64,000 nt of DNA from an uncultured Naasia sp. (GTDB lineage Bacteria; Actinomycetota; Actinomycetes; Actinomycetales; Microbacteriaceae), in contig CAJYYA010000016.1 in NCBI GenBank assembly GCA_913778905.1, positions 186,001 through 250,000 of the forward strand, written 5' to 3'. The notes below the pieces were generated by a model that was given only the letters and a program-made list of their open reading frames with translations, made no database searches and was not told the origin of the DNA. Below are positions 17,782 to 25,552 of the stretch, in pieces (position 1 is the stretch's first letter; every line of letters starts with the position of its first letter). The position numbers and the translations under genes were made by a program.

Positions 17782-19035
17782 ATGAAGACTCGATTCTCCC
17801 GATCCGCCGACGTGCGCCGATCGGCGATCCTCGCCCAGGTGGGCGCCCAGGGCCCGGCCTCCCGCGCTGATCTCGCCCGAGCCCTCGGGGTCTCCCGGGC
17901 TCTGGTCACCCAGCTGACCAGAGAACTGCTCGCCGACGGATTCATGGTCGAGCTCGAGACCGCGTCCTCCCAGGGCGGGCGCCCGGGGCGCCTGCTCGGC
18001 CTGGCCTCCGCCGCAGGTCACTCGGTCGGCGTCAAGATCGCATCCGACCACGTGGCTTTCGTCGAGGCCCGCATCGACGGCGCTGTCCTCCGCAGCGCCA
18101 TCGAGCAGTTCGACGCGAGCTCCCCGGACGCACTCGATGCACTCGTCGCCCTCCTCGCGAGCTTCATCGCCGCCGGGGGCGGCGATCAGATCCTCGGGAT
18201 CGGGGTCGGACTCCCGGGGACCGTTGACGACCAGGGCGAGGGGCTCGTCGAGTCGACCCAGCTCGGCTGGAGCGGCGTGGCTCTCGGCGCCGCCCTGCGC
18301 AACGGCCTCGACCTCCCCGTCCTCATCGACAACAACGTCAGCGCCCTCAGCATGGCGGAGCTCCTCTACGGCGAGGGCCGTGCTTTCTCCTCCTTCCTGG
18401 TCGTCACCGTCGGCACCGGTATCGGCAGCGGCATCGTCTACGACGGCTCCGTCATGCGCGGGCATCGAGGCGGAGCCGGAGAGATCGGCCACATCCCCAC
18501 TATCGAGGACGGCCGCGCATGCCAGTGCGGCAACCAGGGGTGCCTCGAGGCCATCATCGGCGAGGCCGCCCTGGTCGAGAGGGCACGTGAGCTGGGGGTA
18601 ATCGGTCGCCTGTCGACCATGGCGTCACTGCTGGCGGAGGCGAATGCAGGCAACGCCGTCGCCCAGAAGGTCTTCGGCGATGCGGGCCATCTGCTCGGCC
18701 GCGCCCTGGCCGGCGTCGTGAACCTGCTCGACCCCGAGGCCGTGCTGCTGCTCGGCGAGGGAATCCCCGCGTGGCAGCACTGGGCGTTCGGCTTCGAGCC
18801 GGCCTTCCGGTCGTCGCTCATTCCGGCGAAACGTGATCTGCCCGTCATCGTCGAGTCCTGGCAGGACGACCGATGGGCACAGGGCGCAGCCGCGCTCGTG
18901 CTGGCGACCCCGTTCGACGTCGGGAACATCGCGGGCGACCAGGGCGAGCTGGTCCGTCAACGACTGAATGCGTCGGTGACCGACGACGGCGCTCTCGAGA
19001 CCACCGTCGAGAACGGCGCGGAGGCACTGAGATGA
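17782..19035 (+). CDS. ROK-family transcriptional regulator of the cyclic-glucan locus
   Basis: 417 residues. Residues 1-80 are a winged helix-turn-helix (ASRADLARALGVSRALVTQLTRELLADGFM). The rest is an ROK sugar-binding fold with LGIGVGLPGTVD, VTVGTGIGSG and the zinc motif GEIGHIP..CQCGNQGCLE. ROK repressors of this layout bind a sugar and release DNA. This one heads the import and breakdown operon and is divergent from the secreted enzymes, so it most likely controls both sides in response to an intermediate such as isomaltose or glucose. The TGAACAAAGG boxes are candidate sites. Its stop overlaps the permease ATG (ATGA). Confidence 0.9.
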   Translation: MKTRFSRSADVRRSAILAQVGAQGPASRADLARALGVSRALVTQLTRELLADGFMVELETASSQGGRPGRLLGLASAAGHSVGVKIASDHVAFVEARIDGAVLRSAIEQFDASSPDALDALVALLASFIAAGGGDQILGIGVGLPGTVDDQGEGLVESTQLGWSGVALGAALRNGLDLPVLIDNNVSALSMAELLYGEGRAFSSFLVVTVGTGIGSGIVYDGSVMRGHRGGAGEIGHIPTIEDGRACQCGNQGCLEAIIGEAALVERARELGVIGRLSTMASLLAEANAGNAVAQKVFGDAGHLLGRALAGVVNLLDPEAVLLLGEGIPAWQHWAFGFEPAFRSSLIPAKRDLPVIVESWQDDRWAQGAAALVLATPFDVGNIAGDQGELVRQRLNASVTDDGALETTVENGAEALR

Positions 19036-20000
19036 CTGCTCTCCAATCCCCTCCCGCCTCCGTCGTCGTTCGCGGCGCTCCGGTCCGAGCCCAGCGGCCC
19101 ACGGCCCGGGGCCTGGGACGTCCTCGCCGATCCCGTCTCCGCTACGCGCTCATCGTGCTCGCCTTCCTGCTTCCGAGCGCCGTCCCGCTGACCCTGTTCA
19201 CGCTCGTGCCGATGGGGGCCGCGTTCTGGGTCAGCCTTCACGAGTGGAACCTCATCGGCCCCATGAAGTGGGTCGGTCTGGACAATTACGTCTCGCTGGC
19301 CGGAGATCCCGACACCCGCCGTGCCTTCGGGAACACCGTCTACTACATCGTGGGTTATCTGCCGCTCGTCTACATCGGCGGTCTCGCCATCGCGCTCGCC
19401 CTGAACTCGCGCATGCCGGCGCGCGCTTTCCTACGCGGCATCTACTTCCTGCCCGTGGTCACCAGCTGGATCGTCGTCGCCCTCGTCTGGCGCTGGTTGC
19501 TGAACCCCGAGTACGGCGTCGTGAACTACGCGCTCGGTCTTGTCGGAATCGACGGGCCCGGCTGGTGGACCGACCCGGCCTGGGCGATGCCCTCGATCAT
19601 CCTCGCCTCGGCGTGGAAGGACCTCGGCTTCGTGATGGTCATCCTGCTCGCGGGCCTGCAGGCCATTCCCCGCGACCTGTACGAAGCCGCGACGGTCGAC
19701 GGCGCGGGCTGGTGGCGGCGGCTCTTCTCCATCACGCTTCCCATGCTCTCGCCCTCGACGTTCTTCGTGATCGTCATCTCGCTCATCAACGGATTCCAGG
19801 TCTTCGATCAGGTCTACGCCATGACCGGGGGTGGACCGGCGGGATCGAGCCAGGTCGTCGTCCAGCAGGTCTACGACCTCACGTTCCGCTACGGACGAGC
19901 CGGAGAGGCCTCCGCGCTCTCCTGGATGCTCTTCGTCGTCGTCCTCGCCATCACCATCGTGCAGCTGCGCGGACAGAAGAAGTGGGTCAATTATGCGTAA
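19032..20000 (+). CDS. ABC sugar importer permease, MalF type
   Basis: 322 residues from ATG 19032, chosen because it overlaps the ROK stop (ATGA). Six membrane helices follow a basic N-terminus. The cytoplasmic EAA loop, which docks the ATPase, is DLYEAATVDGAGWWRRLFSITLP. NGFQVFDQVYAMTGGGPAGSS is the usual MalF-family end. It pairs with the MalG-type protein encoded next, overlapping it by 8 bases. Given its place between the ROK regulator and the cytoplasmic glucosidases, the expected cargo is the cyclic tetrasaccharide or its linear fragments. Confidence 0.92.
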   Translation: MTALQSPPASVVVRGAPVRAQRPTARGLGRPRRSRLRYALIVLAFLLPSAVPLTLFTLVPMGAAFWVSLHEWNLIGPMKWVGLDNYVSLAGDPDTRRAFGNTVYYIVGYLPLVYIGGLAIALALNSRMPARAFLRGIYFLPVVTSWIVVALVWRWLLNPEYGVVNYALGLVGIDGPGWWTDPAWAMPSIILASAWKDLGFVMVILLAGLQAIPRDLYEAATVDGAGWWRRLFSITLPMLSPSTFFVIVISLINGFQVFDQVYAMTGGGPAGSSQVVVQQVYDLTFRYGRAGEASALSWMLFVVVLAITIVQLRGQKKWVNYA

Positions 20001-20805
20001 GCCCGCCGTCCTGACCCTCACCATCGTCGTAGCCGTCGGCGCGGTGGCGATGTTCTTCCCCTTCCTCTGGACCCTCGTCACCTCGGTCTCGAGCGGGGCC
20101 GGGCTGTCGGCGACACCTCAGCTGATCCCTGCCGACCCGTCGCTGGACGCTTACGGCGAACTCTTCGACAACACGCCCTTCCTCCAGGTGGTCCTCAACA
20201 GCCTGGGACTCGCGGTCGCCACGACGCTCGCGCAACTGACGACCAGCGCCCTGGCCGCCTATGCCTTCAGCAGGCTGCCGTTCCGCGGCAGCAACCTGGT
20301 GTTCGGCATCTACCTCGCCACCATGATGATTCCGATCCAGGTCCTCATCGTCCCGCTCTTCGTAGAGATCAAGACCCTGGGGCTGCTGAACACGCACCTC
20401 GGCGTGCTGCTCCCCGGCATCGCCTCGGCCTTCGGGGTGTTCCTGCTCCGCCAGGCCATGAGCGCGGTCCCGCGTGAGCTCGACGAGGCAGCGACCATCG
20501 ACGGGGCCGGCCACTTCCGCATCTTCGGCACGATCGTGCTCCCCCTCATCGGCCCGGCCCTCGCGACGCTGACGGTGTTCGCATTCATGAGCAGCTGGAA
20601 CAGCTTCCTGTGGCCGCTCATCGTGCTCCGCACTCCCGAACTGCAGACCCTGCCCATCGCCCTCGCGGGCCTGCAAGGGCAATACACGACCGAGTGGGAC
20701 GTGCTCATGGCGGGCTCCGTCATCAGCGTCCTCCCCATGGTCGCCATCTACGTCTTCGCCCAACGGTTCGTCATCCAGGGCGTCGCCAACACCGGGATCA
20801 AATAG
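19993..20805 (+). CDS. ABC sugar importer permease, MalG type
   Basis: 270 residues with six helices, starting at ATG 19993, which overlaps the end of the previous gene by 8 bases. The EAA loop is ELDEAATIDGAGHFRIFGTIVLP. The ending FVIQGVANTGIK is the normal MalG-family C-terminus (usually GLTAGAVKG). It forms the channel with the MalF-type partner. No ATP-binding subunit is encoded anywhere in the locus, so the transporter must borrow a shared ATPase of the MsiK type encoded elsewhere, as is usual for sugar importers in actinobacteria. Confidence 0.92.
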   Translation: MRKPAVLTLTIVVAVGAVAMFFPFLWTLVTSVSSGAGLSATPQLIPADPSLDAYGELFDNTPFLQVVLNSLGLAVATTLAQLTTSALAAYAFSRLPFRGSNLVFGIYLATMMIPIQVLIVPLFVEIKTLGLLNTHLGVLLPGIASAFGVFLLRQAMSAVPRELDEAATIDGAGHFRIFGTIVLPLIGPALATLTVFAFMSSWNSFLWPLIVLRTPELQTLPIALAGLQGQYTTEWDVLMAGSVISVLPMVAIYVFAQRFVIQGVANTGIK

Positions 20806-20867
20806 CGCACCGGCGTAACAGTCACCACCGCAGTACCTGTCACGACAATCGAAGGAGATTGCACAGC

Positions 20868-22121
20868 ATGTTCCGTTCCACCCACCTGACCGCCGCGGCC
20901 GCCGCGGCCGCCGTCATCGCTCTCGCCCTCGCCGGCTGCTCTTCGGGGGACTCCGGGAACGCGAGCGACGGACCGGTGACGATCACGTACTCGAACTTCA
21001 TCTCGAACGGCGGCAACGAGGAGAACCTCGAAACCATCGTGAGCGCATTCGAAGCCGAGAACCCCGACGTCACGGTCGAAGTCACGACCCTCCCCTACGC
21101 CGACTACTTCACGACCCTGCAGACCGACCTGGCGGCCGGCACCCAGGCCGACGTGTTCGACATCGAGTACGCGAACTTCGGCACGTACGTCAAGGACGGC
21201 GTCATCGCGCCCCTCGAGGGAGTCGACACGAGCGTCTACCGCGAGTCGCTGGCGGAGGCCTACGCATCCGACGGTACGCAGTACGCACTGCCGAGCTCGT
21301 TCTCCGATGTGGTCCTCTTCTACAACTCCGACCTGTTCGACAAGGCGGGGCTCGACTACCCGACCTCAGACTGGACCTGGGCCGACGAGAAGGCCGCCGC
21401 GGCGAAGCTGACCGATCAGGCCGCGGGCGTCTGGGGCGACTATCAGCCCATCACCTTCTACGAGTACTACAAGGCCGTCGCGCAGGCCGGGGGCGACTTC
21501 CTCTCGGCCGACGGCACCGCCACCGCGTTCGACTCCCCCGAGGGCATCGCCGCCGCGGAGTGGCTGGTCGGCAAGAGCGGAACAGTCATGCCGACAACCG
21601 AACAGGGTGCGGGCACCCCCGACTACGACAGCGGCCTCTTCCTCGAAGGGAAGCTCGCCATGTGGCACTCGGGTATCTGGATGTTCGGCGCGATGGCCGA
21701 TGCGCCCTTCACCTGGGACATCGCCGTCGAACCGGGCGACACCGAGAAGGCCAGCGCGCTCTTCTCCAACGCCGTCGCGGTCTCGGCCACCTCGGCTCAG
21801 AAGGAGGCCGCCCAGGACTTCGCCGAGTTCCTCACCTCTTCGAAGACCATGGTGGAGACCCGCCTCGACGCTGGATGGGAACTGCCGCCCGTCGCCGACG
21901 ACAGCCTGCTGACCTCGTACCTCGACAAGGGTGCTCCCGCCAACCGTCAGGCCGTCTTCGACTCGCTCGAGGCCGTCGCCCTGCCCCCGATCGCCGCTAC
22001 CGGCCAGACCGAGATGCAGGACATCGTCACGGAGGAGCTGTCCGAGGCTGCGGCCGGTCGCAAGACCGTCGAGGAGGCCGTCTCGTCAGCCGCGCAGCGC
22101 GTCGACGCAGTCATCGGCTGA
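20868..22121 (+). CDS. Sugar-binding lipoprotein of the ABC importer
   Basis: 417 residues. The start ATG 20868 follows GAAGGAG at 20851. The leader ends in a lipobox LALAGC with the lipidated Cys24, then a Ser/Gly/Asp linker. The body is a family 1 extracellular solute-binding protein (ITYSNFISNGGNEENLETIV, LAAGTQADVFDIEYANFG, LEGKLAMWHSGIWMFG). It would capture the sugar at the outer face of the membrane and deliver it to the two permeases. It belongs to the same operon, 62 bases after the MalG-type gene and 45 before the GH15 gene. Confidence 0.93.
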   Translation: MFRSTHLTAAAAAAAVIALALAGCSSGDSGNASDGPVTITYSNFISNGGNEENLETIVSAFEAENPDVTVEVTTLPYADYFTTLQTDLAAGTQADVFDIEYANFGTYVKDGVIAPLEGVDTSVYRESLAEAYASDGTQYALPSSFSDVVLFYNSDLFDKAGLDYPTSDWTWADEKAAAAKLTDQAAGVWGDYQPITFYEYYKAVAQAGGDFLSADGTATAFDSPEGIAAAEWLVGKSGTVMPTTEQGAGTPDYDSGLFLEGKLAMWHSGIWMFGAMADAPFTWDIAVEPGDTEKASALFSNAVAVSATSAQKEAAQDFAEFLTSSKTMVETRLDAGWELPPVADDSLLTSYLDKGAPANRQAVFDSLEAVALPPIAATGQTEMQDIVTEELSEAAAGRKTVEEAVSSAAQRVDAVIG

Positions 22122-22166
22122 GCCGAGCCCCGACTTCCCCACCGATCATCAGCAGGAGAACCTCTC

Positions 22167-23279
22167 GTGACACTCGCCCCTCCCCGCGGCTACGACACCC
22201 TGACCGCGGCATCCATCGACCTCATCTCGAGTCTGCAGGAGCCGAGCGGCGCTTATCCGGCGTCGCCCGACTTCTCGGCCTACACCGGCTACAGCTGGTT
22301 CCGGGACGGCGCGTTCATCGCGGACGGGATGTCGGCCGCGGGGCAGCGCGAATCGGCCGAGCGCTTCTTCGACTGGTGCGCCGGGATCCTCCACCGGTAC
22401 CGCTCGACGGTCGATGAGATCGTCGAGCGGGCCGACGGGGACGACCCGGTCGACGGCGAGCACATGATGCCGGCCCGGTTTCTCTTCGACGGGACCGTCG
22501 GCGAGGAGGAATGGGGCAATTTCCAGCTTGACGGCTACGGGACCTGGGTCTGGGCCGCCGTCGCCCACGGCGCTCGACACAACGCGTCACTCGATCGTTG
22601 GGCCGACGCGATCGTCGCCACCTGCGAATACCTCGCCAGTTCCTGGCATCGCGAGTGCTGGGACTGGTGGGAGGAACATCCCGAACGCATCCACGTGTCG
22701 ACGCTCGGCTGCGTGGGCGCAGGGTTGCAGGCCGGCATCGACTCCGGAGTGCTGGGGGACGCTCTCGTTACGCGCTGCGAGGCGGCGATCATCGGGATCC
22801 GCAAGCTCATCGAGCACCGCGGCATCCGGAACGGGCACCTCGTCAAATGGCTCGACGACGATGCCGTCGATGCGAGCACCCTCGCGATCATCGCCCCGCT
22901 CGGCTTCATCGATCCGGCGGGCGAAGTAGCCGCCCGGACCATCGTCGCGGTCCGGTCGCAACTCGAGGTCGACGGCGGGATGCACAGGTTCCTGGCCGAC
23001 GAGTTCTTCGGCGGCGGTCGCTGGCCGCTGCTCACCTGCTTCCTGGGGCTGTGCCTGGCGCGACGCGGAGATCTCGACGGCGCCCGTGCAGCACTCGCCT
23101 GGGCCTCCTCGACGGCACTCGCCAGCGGGGACCTGCCCGAGCAGGTCGGCGGGCACCTCCTGAACCCCGAGTTCGAGCAGTTCTGGATCGACAAATGGGG
23201 TCCGGTGGCGACACCGCTGCTGTGGAGCCACGCCATGTTCCTGCGTCTCGACGCGGCGGTCGTGGAGCTCGAGGCGTGA
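22167..23279 (+). CDS. Cytoplasmic GH15 enzyme, probable isomaltose glucohydrolase
   Basis: 370 residues without signal peptide, from GTG 22167 with CAGGAG 8 bases upstream. The fold is the GH15 alpha-barrel: YTGYSWFRDGAFIADGM and DGYGTWVWA line the glucose site. Glu169/Glu170 in WWEEHPERIHVSTLG are the candidate acid, and Glu335 in LLNPEFEQFW is the candidate base. In Kribbella flavida a cytoplasmic GH15 beside a GH31 is isomaltose glucohydrolase (EC 3.2.1.205), which finishes CNN breakdown. Same size, same neighbours and no secretion signal support that role. The alternative is a trehalase or dextran glucosidase of GH15. Its stop overlaps the next GTG (GTGA). Confidence 0.8.
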   Translation: MTLAPPRGYDTLTAASIDLISSLQEPSGAYPASPDFSAYTGYSWFRDGAFIADGMSAAGQRESAERFFDWCAGILHRYRSTVDEIVERADGDDPVDGEHMMPARFLFDGTVGEEEWGNFQLDGYGTWVWAAVAHGARHNASLDRWADAIVATCEYLASSWHRECWDWWEEHPERIHVSTLGCVGAGLQAGIDSGVLGDALVTRCEAAIIGIRKLIEHRGIRNGHLVKWLDDDAVDASTLAIIAPLGFIDPAGEVAARTIVAVRSQLEVDGGMHRFLADEFFGGGRWPLLTCFLGLCLARRGDLDGARAALAWASSTALASGDLPEQVGGHLLNPEFEQFWIDKWGPVATPLLWSHAMFLRLDAAVVELEA

Positions 23280-25525
23280 TCCGGCACACCGCAGGCGGAT
23301 CCGGACACCCGTACTCGATCGACACCGGTCAGCGGGATCCGGTCGTCCCCGTCGCGGGCGCGCCCGTCCGCCTCGGGGTACGGACATCGGCGGATGTGGA
23401 ATCGGTCGTCTGCGACATCGCCATCACCTCGGCGAGCGGAGAAAGCCGGCACCTCGAGGCGGCCCTCTCCCCCGCCGCGAACACCTCCCGGGGGCGTACC
23501 GTCGACGGGGGCCACCTCGCATCGGCGCAGGCCCGACTCGCCCGCGCCCAGGCCGGATGGTCGGTATCAGTCAGCGATCTGCACCCCGACGACTCCGTCG
23601 AGTACCGCTTCGCGGCGACGACGTCCTCGGGCGCGACGCAGCGGACGCGGACCTTCACGACTCGGGTCGCCGGATGGCGACCGTTCGACGGAGCGGTGAA
23701 AGTGGACGGTACGGTCGACCGGCTCGTGCCGGGCAGCGTCGAAGTGCTCGACGACGGAGCGCGTATCAGTAGAGCGCGGTTCGCGCTGTCACTGGACGCG
23801 GCCGAACGAGTCACGGGACTGGGCGAGCGCTACGACCGTCTCGAGCACCGCGGACAGACCCTCGACTCGGTCGTGTTCGAGCAGTACAAGAGCCAGGGCG
23901 CAGAGCGGAAGACCTACCTCCCGATGCCGTTCGCCCATGTCGTGGGCGGCGAGGGGTGGGGCTTCCACGTGCGTTCATCCCGTCGCGTGTGGTTCGACAT
24001 CGGGGCCACCCGATCCGATCGGCTCGTCGTGGAGGCAGCGGTCGATGCCCCGTCCGAGGCGCCCACCGTGCTCGACCTCGCCGTGTACTCAGGTACGCCC
24101 ACCGAGGTGCTCCGGTCGTTCCTCGACGAAGTCGGACGCCCGGAGGAGCTGCCCGAATGGGTCTTCTCCCTGTGGGCCAGCGGCAACGAATGGAACACCC
24201 AGGCCGAGGTCGAGCGCCAGATGGCTCTGCACCGCGAGCATCGGATCCCCGTCGGCTCGGTGGTGATCGAGGCCTGGAGCGATGAGAGCACCTTCACGGC
24301 GTTCCGCGACGCCCGCTACGAGGTCTCCGAGGACGGCGCACCGCATCGCCTCGGCGACTTCACGTTCCCGGCCGACGGTGCATGGCCGGATCCGAAGGGG
24401 ATGATCGACGCTCTGCACGAGCAGGATGTGCGCGTCCACCTCTGGCAGATCCCGCTGATCAAGCTGCGTCCCCACCCCCGAGGGCAAGCCGCTGCCGATG
24501 CCCGATCGGCGATCGAGGAGAAGGTGCTCATCGAGGAGCCGACTCCCACCGGCGGAACCCGCCCCTACCGGAATCGCGGCTGGTGGTTCCCGCTCTCCCT
24601 CATGCCCGACCTCACGGACGACGTCGCGGCGGCCTGGTGGACCGAGAAGCGCCGCTACCTCGTCGAAGAACTCGGAGTCGACGGCTTCAAGACCGACGGT
24701 GGGGAGCATGCGTGGGGTGACGAGCTCGTCTACCTCGACGGGCGGCGCGGAGGTGAGAAGAACAACCTGTTCCCGGTCCACTACGCCAAGGCCTACGGCG
24801 ATCTGCTGAGATCCGCCGGCAAAGCCCCCGTGACCTTCAGCCGGGCCGGATTCACGGGCTCGCAAGCCCACGGGGCGTTCTGGGCGGGCGACGAGAACTC
24901 CACCTGGCAGGCGTTCCGGTGGTCGATGCTCGCCGGCCTGTCCGCCGCCGCTTCGGGCATCGTCTACTGGGGATGGGACATCGCAGGCTTCTCCGGAGAG
25001 ATCCCGGACAGCGAGCTCTACCTGCGGGCGATGGCCGCCTCGGCGTTCGTTCCGATCATGCAGTACCACTCGGAGTTCAACCACCATCGCAGCCCGTCGG
25101 TCGACCGGACTCCGTGGAACATCCAAGAACGCACGGGCGACGACCGCGTCATTCCGATCACCCGGTCGATCGTGGAGCTGCGCGAGCGCCTGAAGCCCTA
25201 TCTGGTCGCTCAGACCCGGACCGCCATCGAGACCGGCGCCCCGCTCATGCGCCCGCTCTATTTCGATCACCCCGGTGACACGGCCGTCTGGGATCACCCT
25301 CTGCAGTGGCTGCTGGGCGACGACCTTCTGGTCGCGCCCGTCGTCGAGCCCGGCGCGACCTCGTGGGACGTCTACGTGCCCGCCGGCGACTGGGTGGACG
25401 GCCGCGACGGGTCGTCGTGCGCGAACGGCGTCATCACGGTGGATGCGCCGATCGAGCACCCCGTCGTGCTGTGTCGTCGCACGGCATGGGAGGCGGGATT
25501 ACGGGAGGTGCTGCGCCAGGACTGA
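23276..25525 (+). CDS. Cytoplasmic GH31 enzyme, probable 1,3-alpha-isomaltosidase
   Basis: 749 residues, GTG start overlapping the GH15 stop, no signal peptide. GH31 barrel with nucleophile Asp474 (GFKTDGGE) and acid/base Asp539 (WAGDENSTW). The motifs YDRLEHRG, ASGNEWNTQAEVE and MQYHSEFNHHRSPS parallel the secreted CBM35 enzyme of this locus, so both probably read an isomaltosyl-1,3 substrate. In Kribbella the corresponding enzyme (EC 3.2.1.204) cuts CNN and its linear form to isomaltose, which the GH15 then hydrolyses. Last gene of the operon, ending inside a terminator stem. It could instead be a general alpha-glucosidase or xylosidase of GH31. Confidence 0.8.
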   Translation: MIRHTAGGSGHPYSIDTGQRDPVVPVAGAPVRLGVRTSADVESVVCDIAITSASGESRHLEAALSPAANTSRGRTVDGGHLASAQARLARAQAGWSVSVSDLHPDDSVEYRFAATTSSGATQRTRTFTTRVAGWRPFDGAVKVDGTVDRLVPGSVEVLDDGARISRARFALSLDAAERVTGLGERYDRLEHRGQTLDSVVFEQYKSQGAERKTYLPMPFAHVVGGEGWGFHVRSSRRVWFDIGATRSDRLVVEAAVDAPSEAPTVLDLAVYSGTPTEVLRSFLDEVGRPEELPEWVFSLWASGNEWNTQAEVERQMALHREHRIPVGSVVIEAWSDESTFTAFRDARYEVSEDGAPHRLGDFTFPADGAWPDPKGMIDALHEQDVRVHLWQIPLIKLRPHPRGQAAADARSAIEEKVLIEEPTPTGGTRPYRNRGWWFPLSLMPDLTDDVAAAWWTEKRRYLVEELGVDGFKTDGGEHAWGDELVYLDGRRGGEKNNLFPVHYAKAYGDLLRSAGKAPVTFSRAGFTGSQAHGAFWAGDENSTWQAFRWSMLAGLSAAASGIVYWGWDIAGFSGEIPDSELYLRAMAASAFVPIMQYHSEFNHHRSPSVDRTPWNIQERTGDDRVIPITRSIVELRERLKPYLVAQTRTAIETGAPLMRPLYFDHPGDTAVWDHPLQWLLGDDLLVAPVVEPGATSWDVYVPAGDWVDGRDGSSCANGVITVDAPIEHPVVLCRRTAWEAGLREVLRQD

Positions 25526-25552
25526 GCGGGCAATCGGTCCGACTCAGTCCTG
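25517..25552. terminator. Bidirectional terminator containing both stop codons
   Basis: A perfect 10-bp stem, CAGGACTGAG (25517-25526) with CTCAGTCCTG (25543-25552), and a 16-base loop. The stop codons of the convergent GH31 and xanthine dehydrogenase genes are both part of the stem. Confidence 0.65.
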
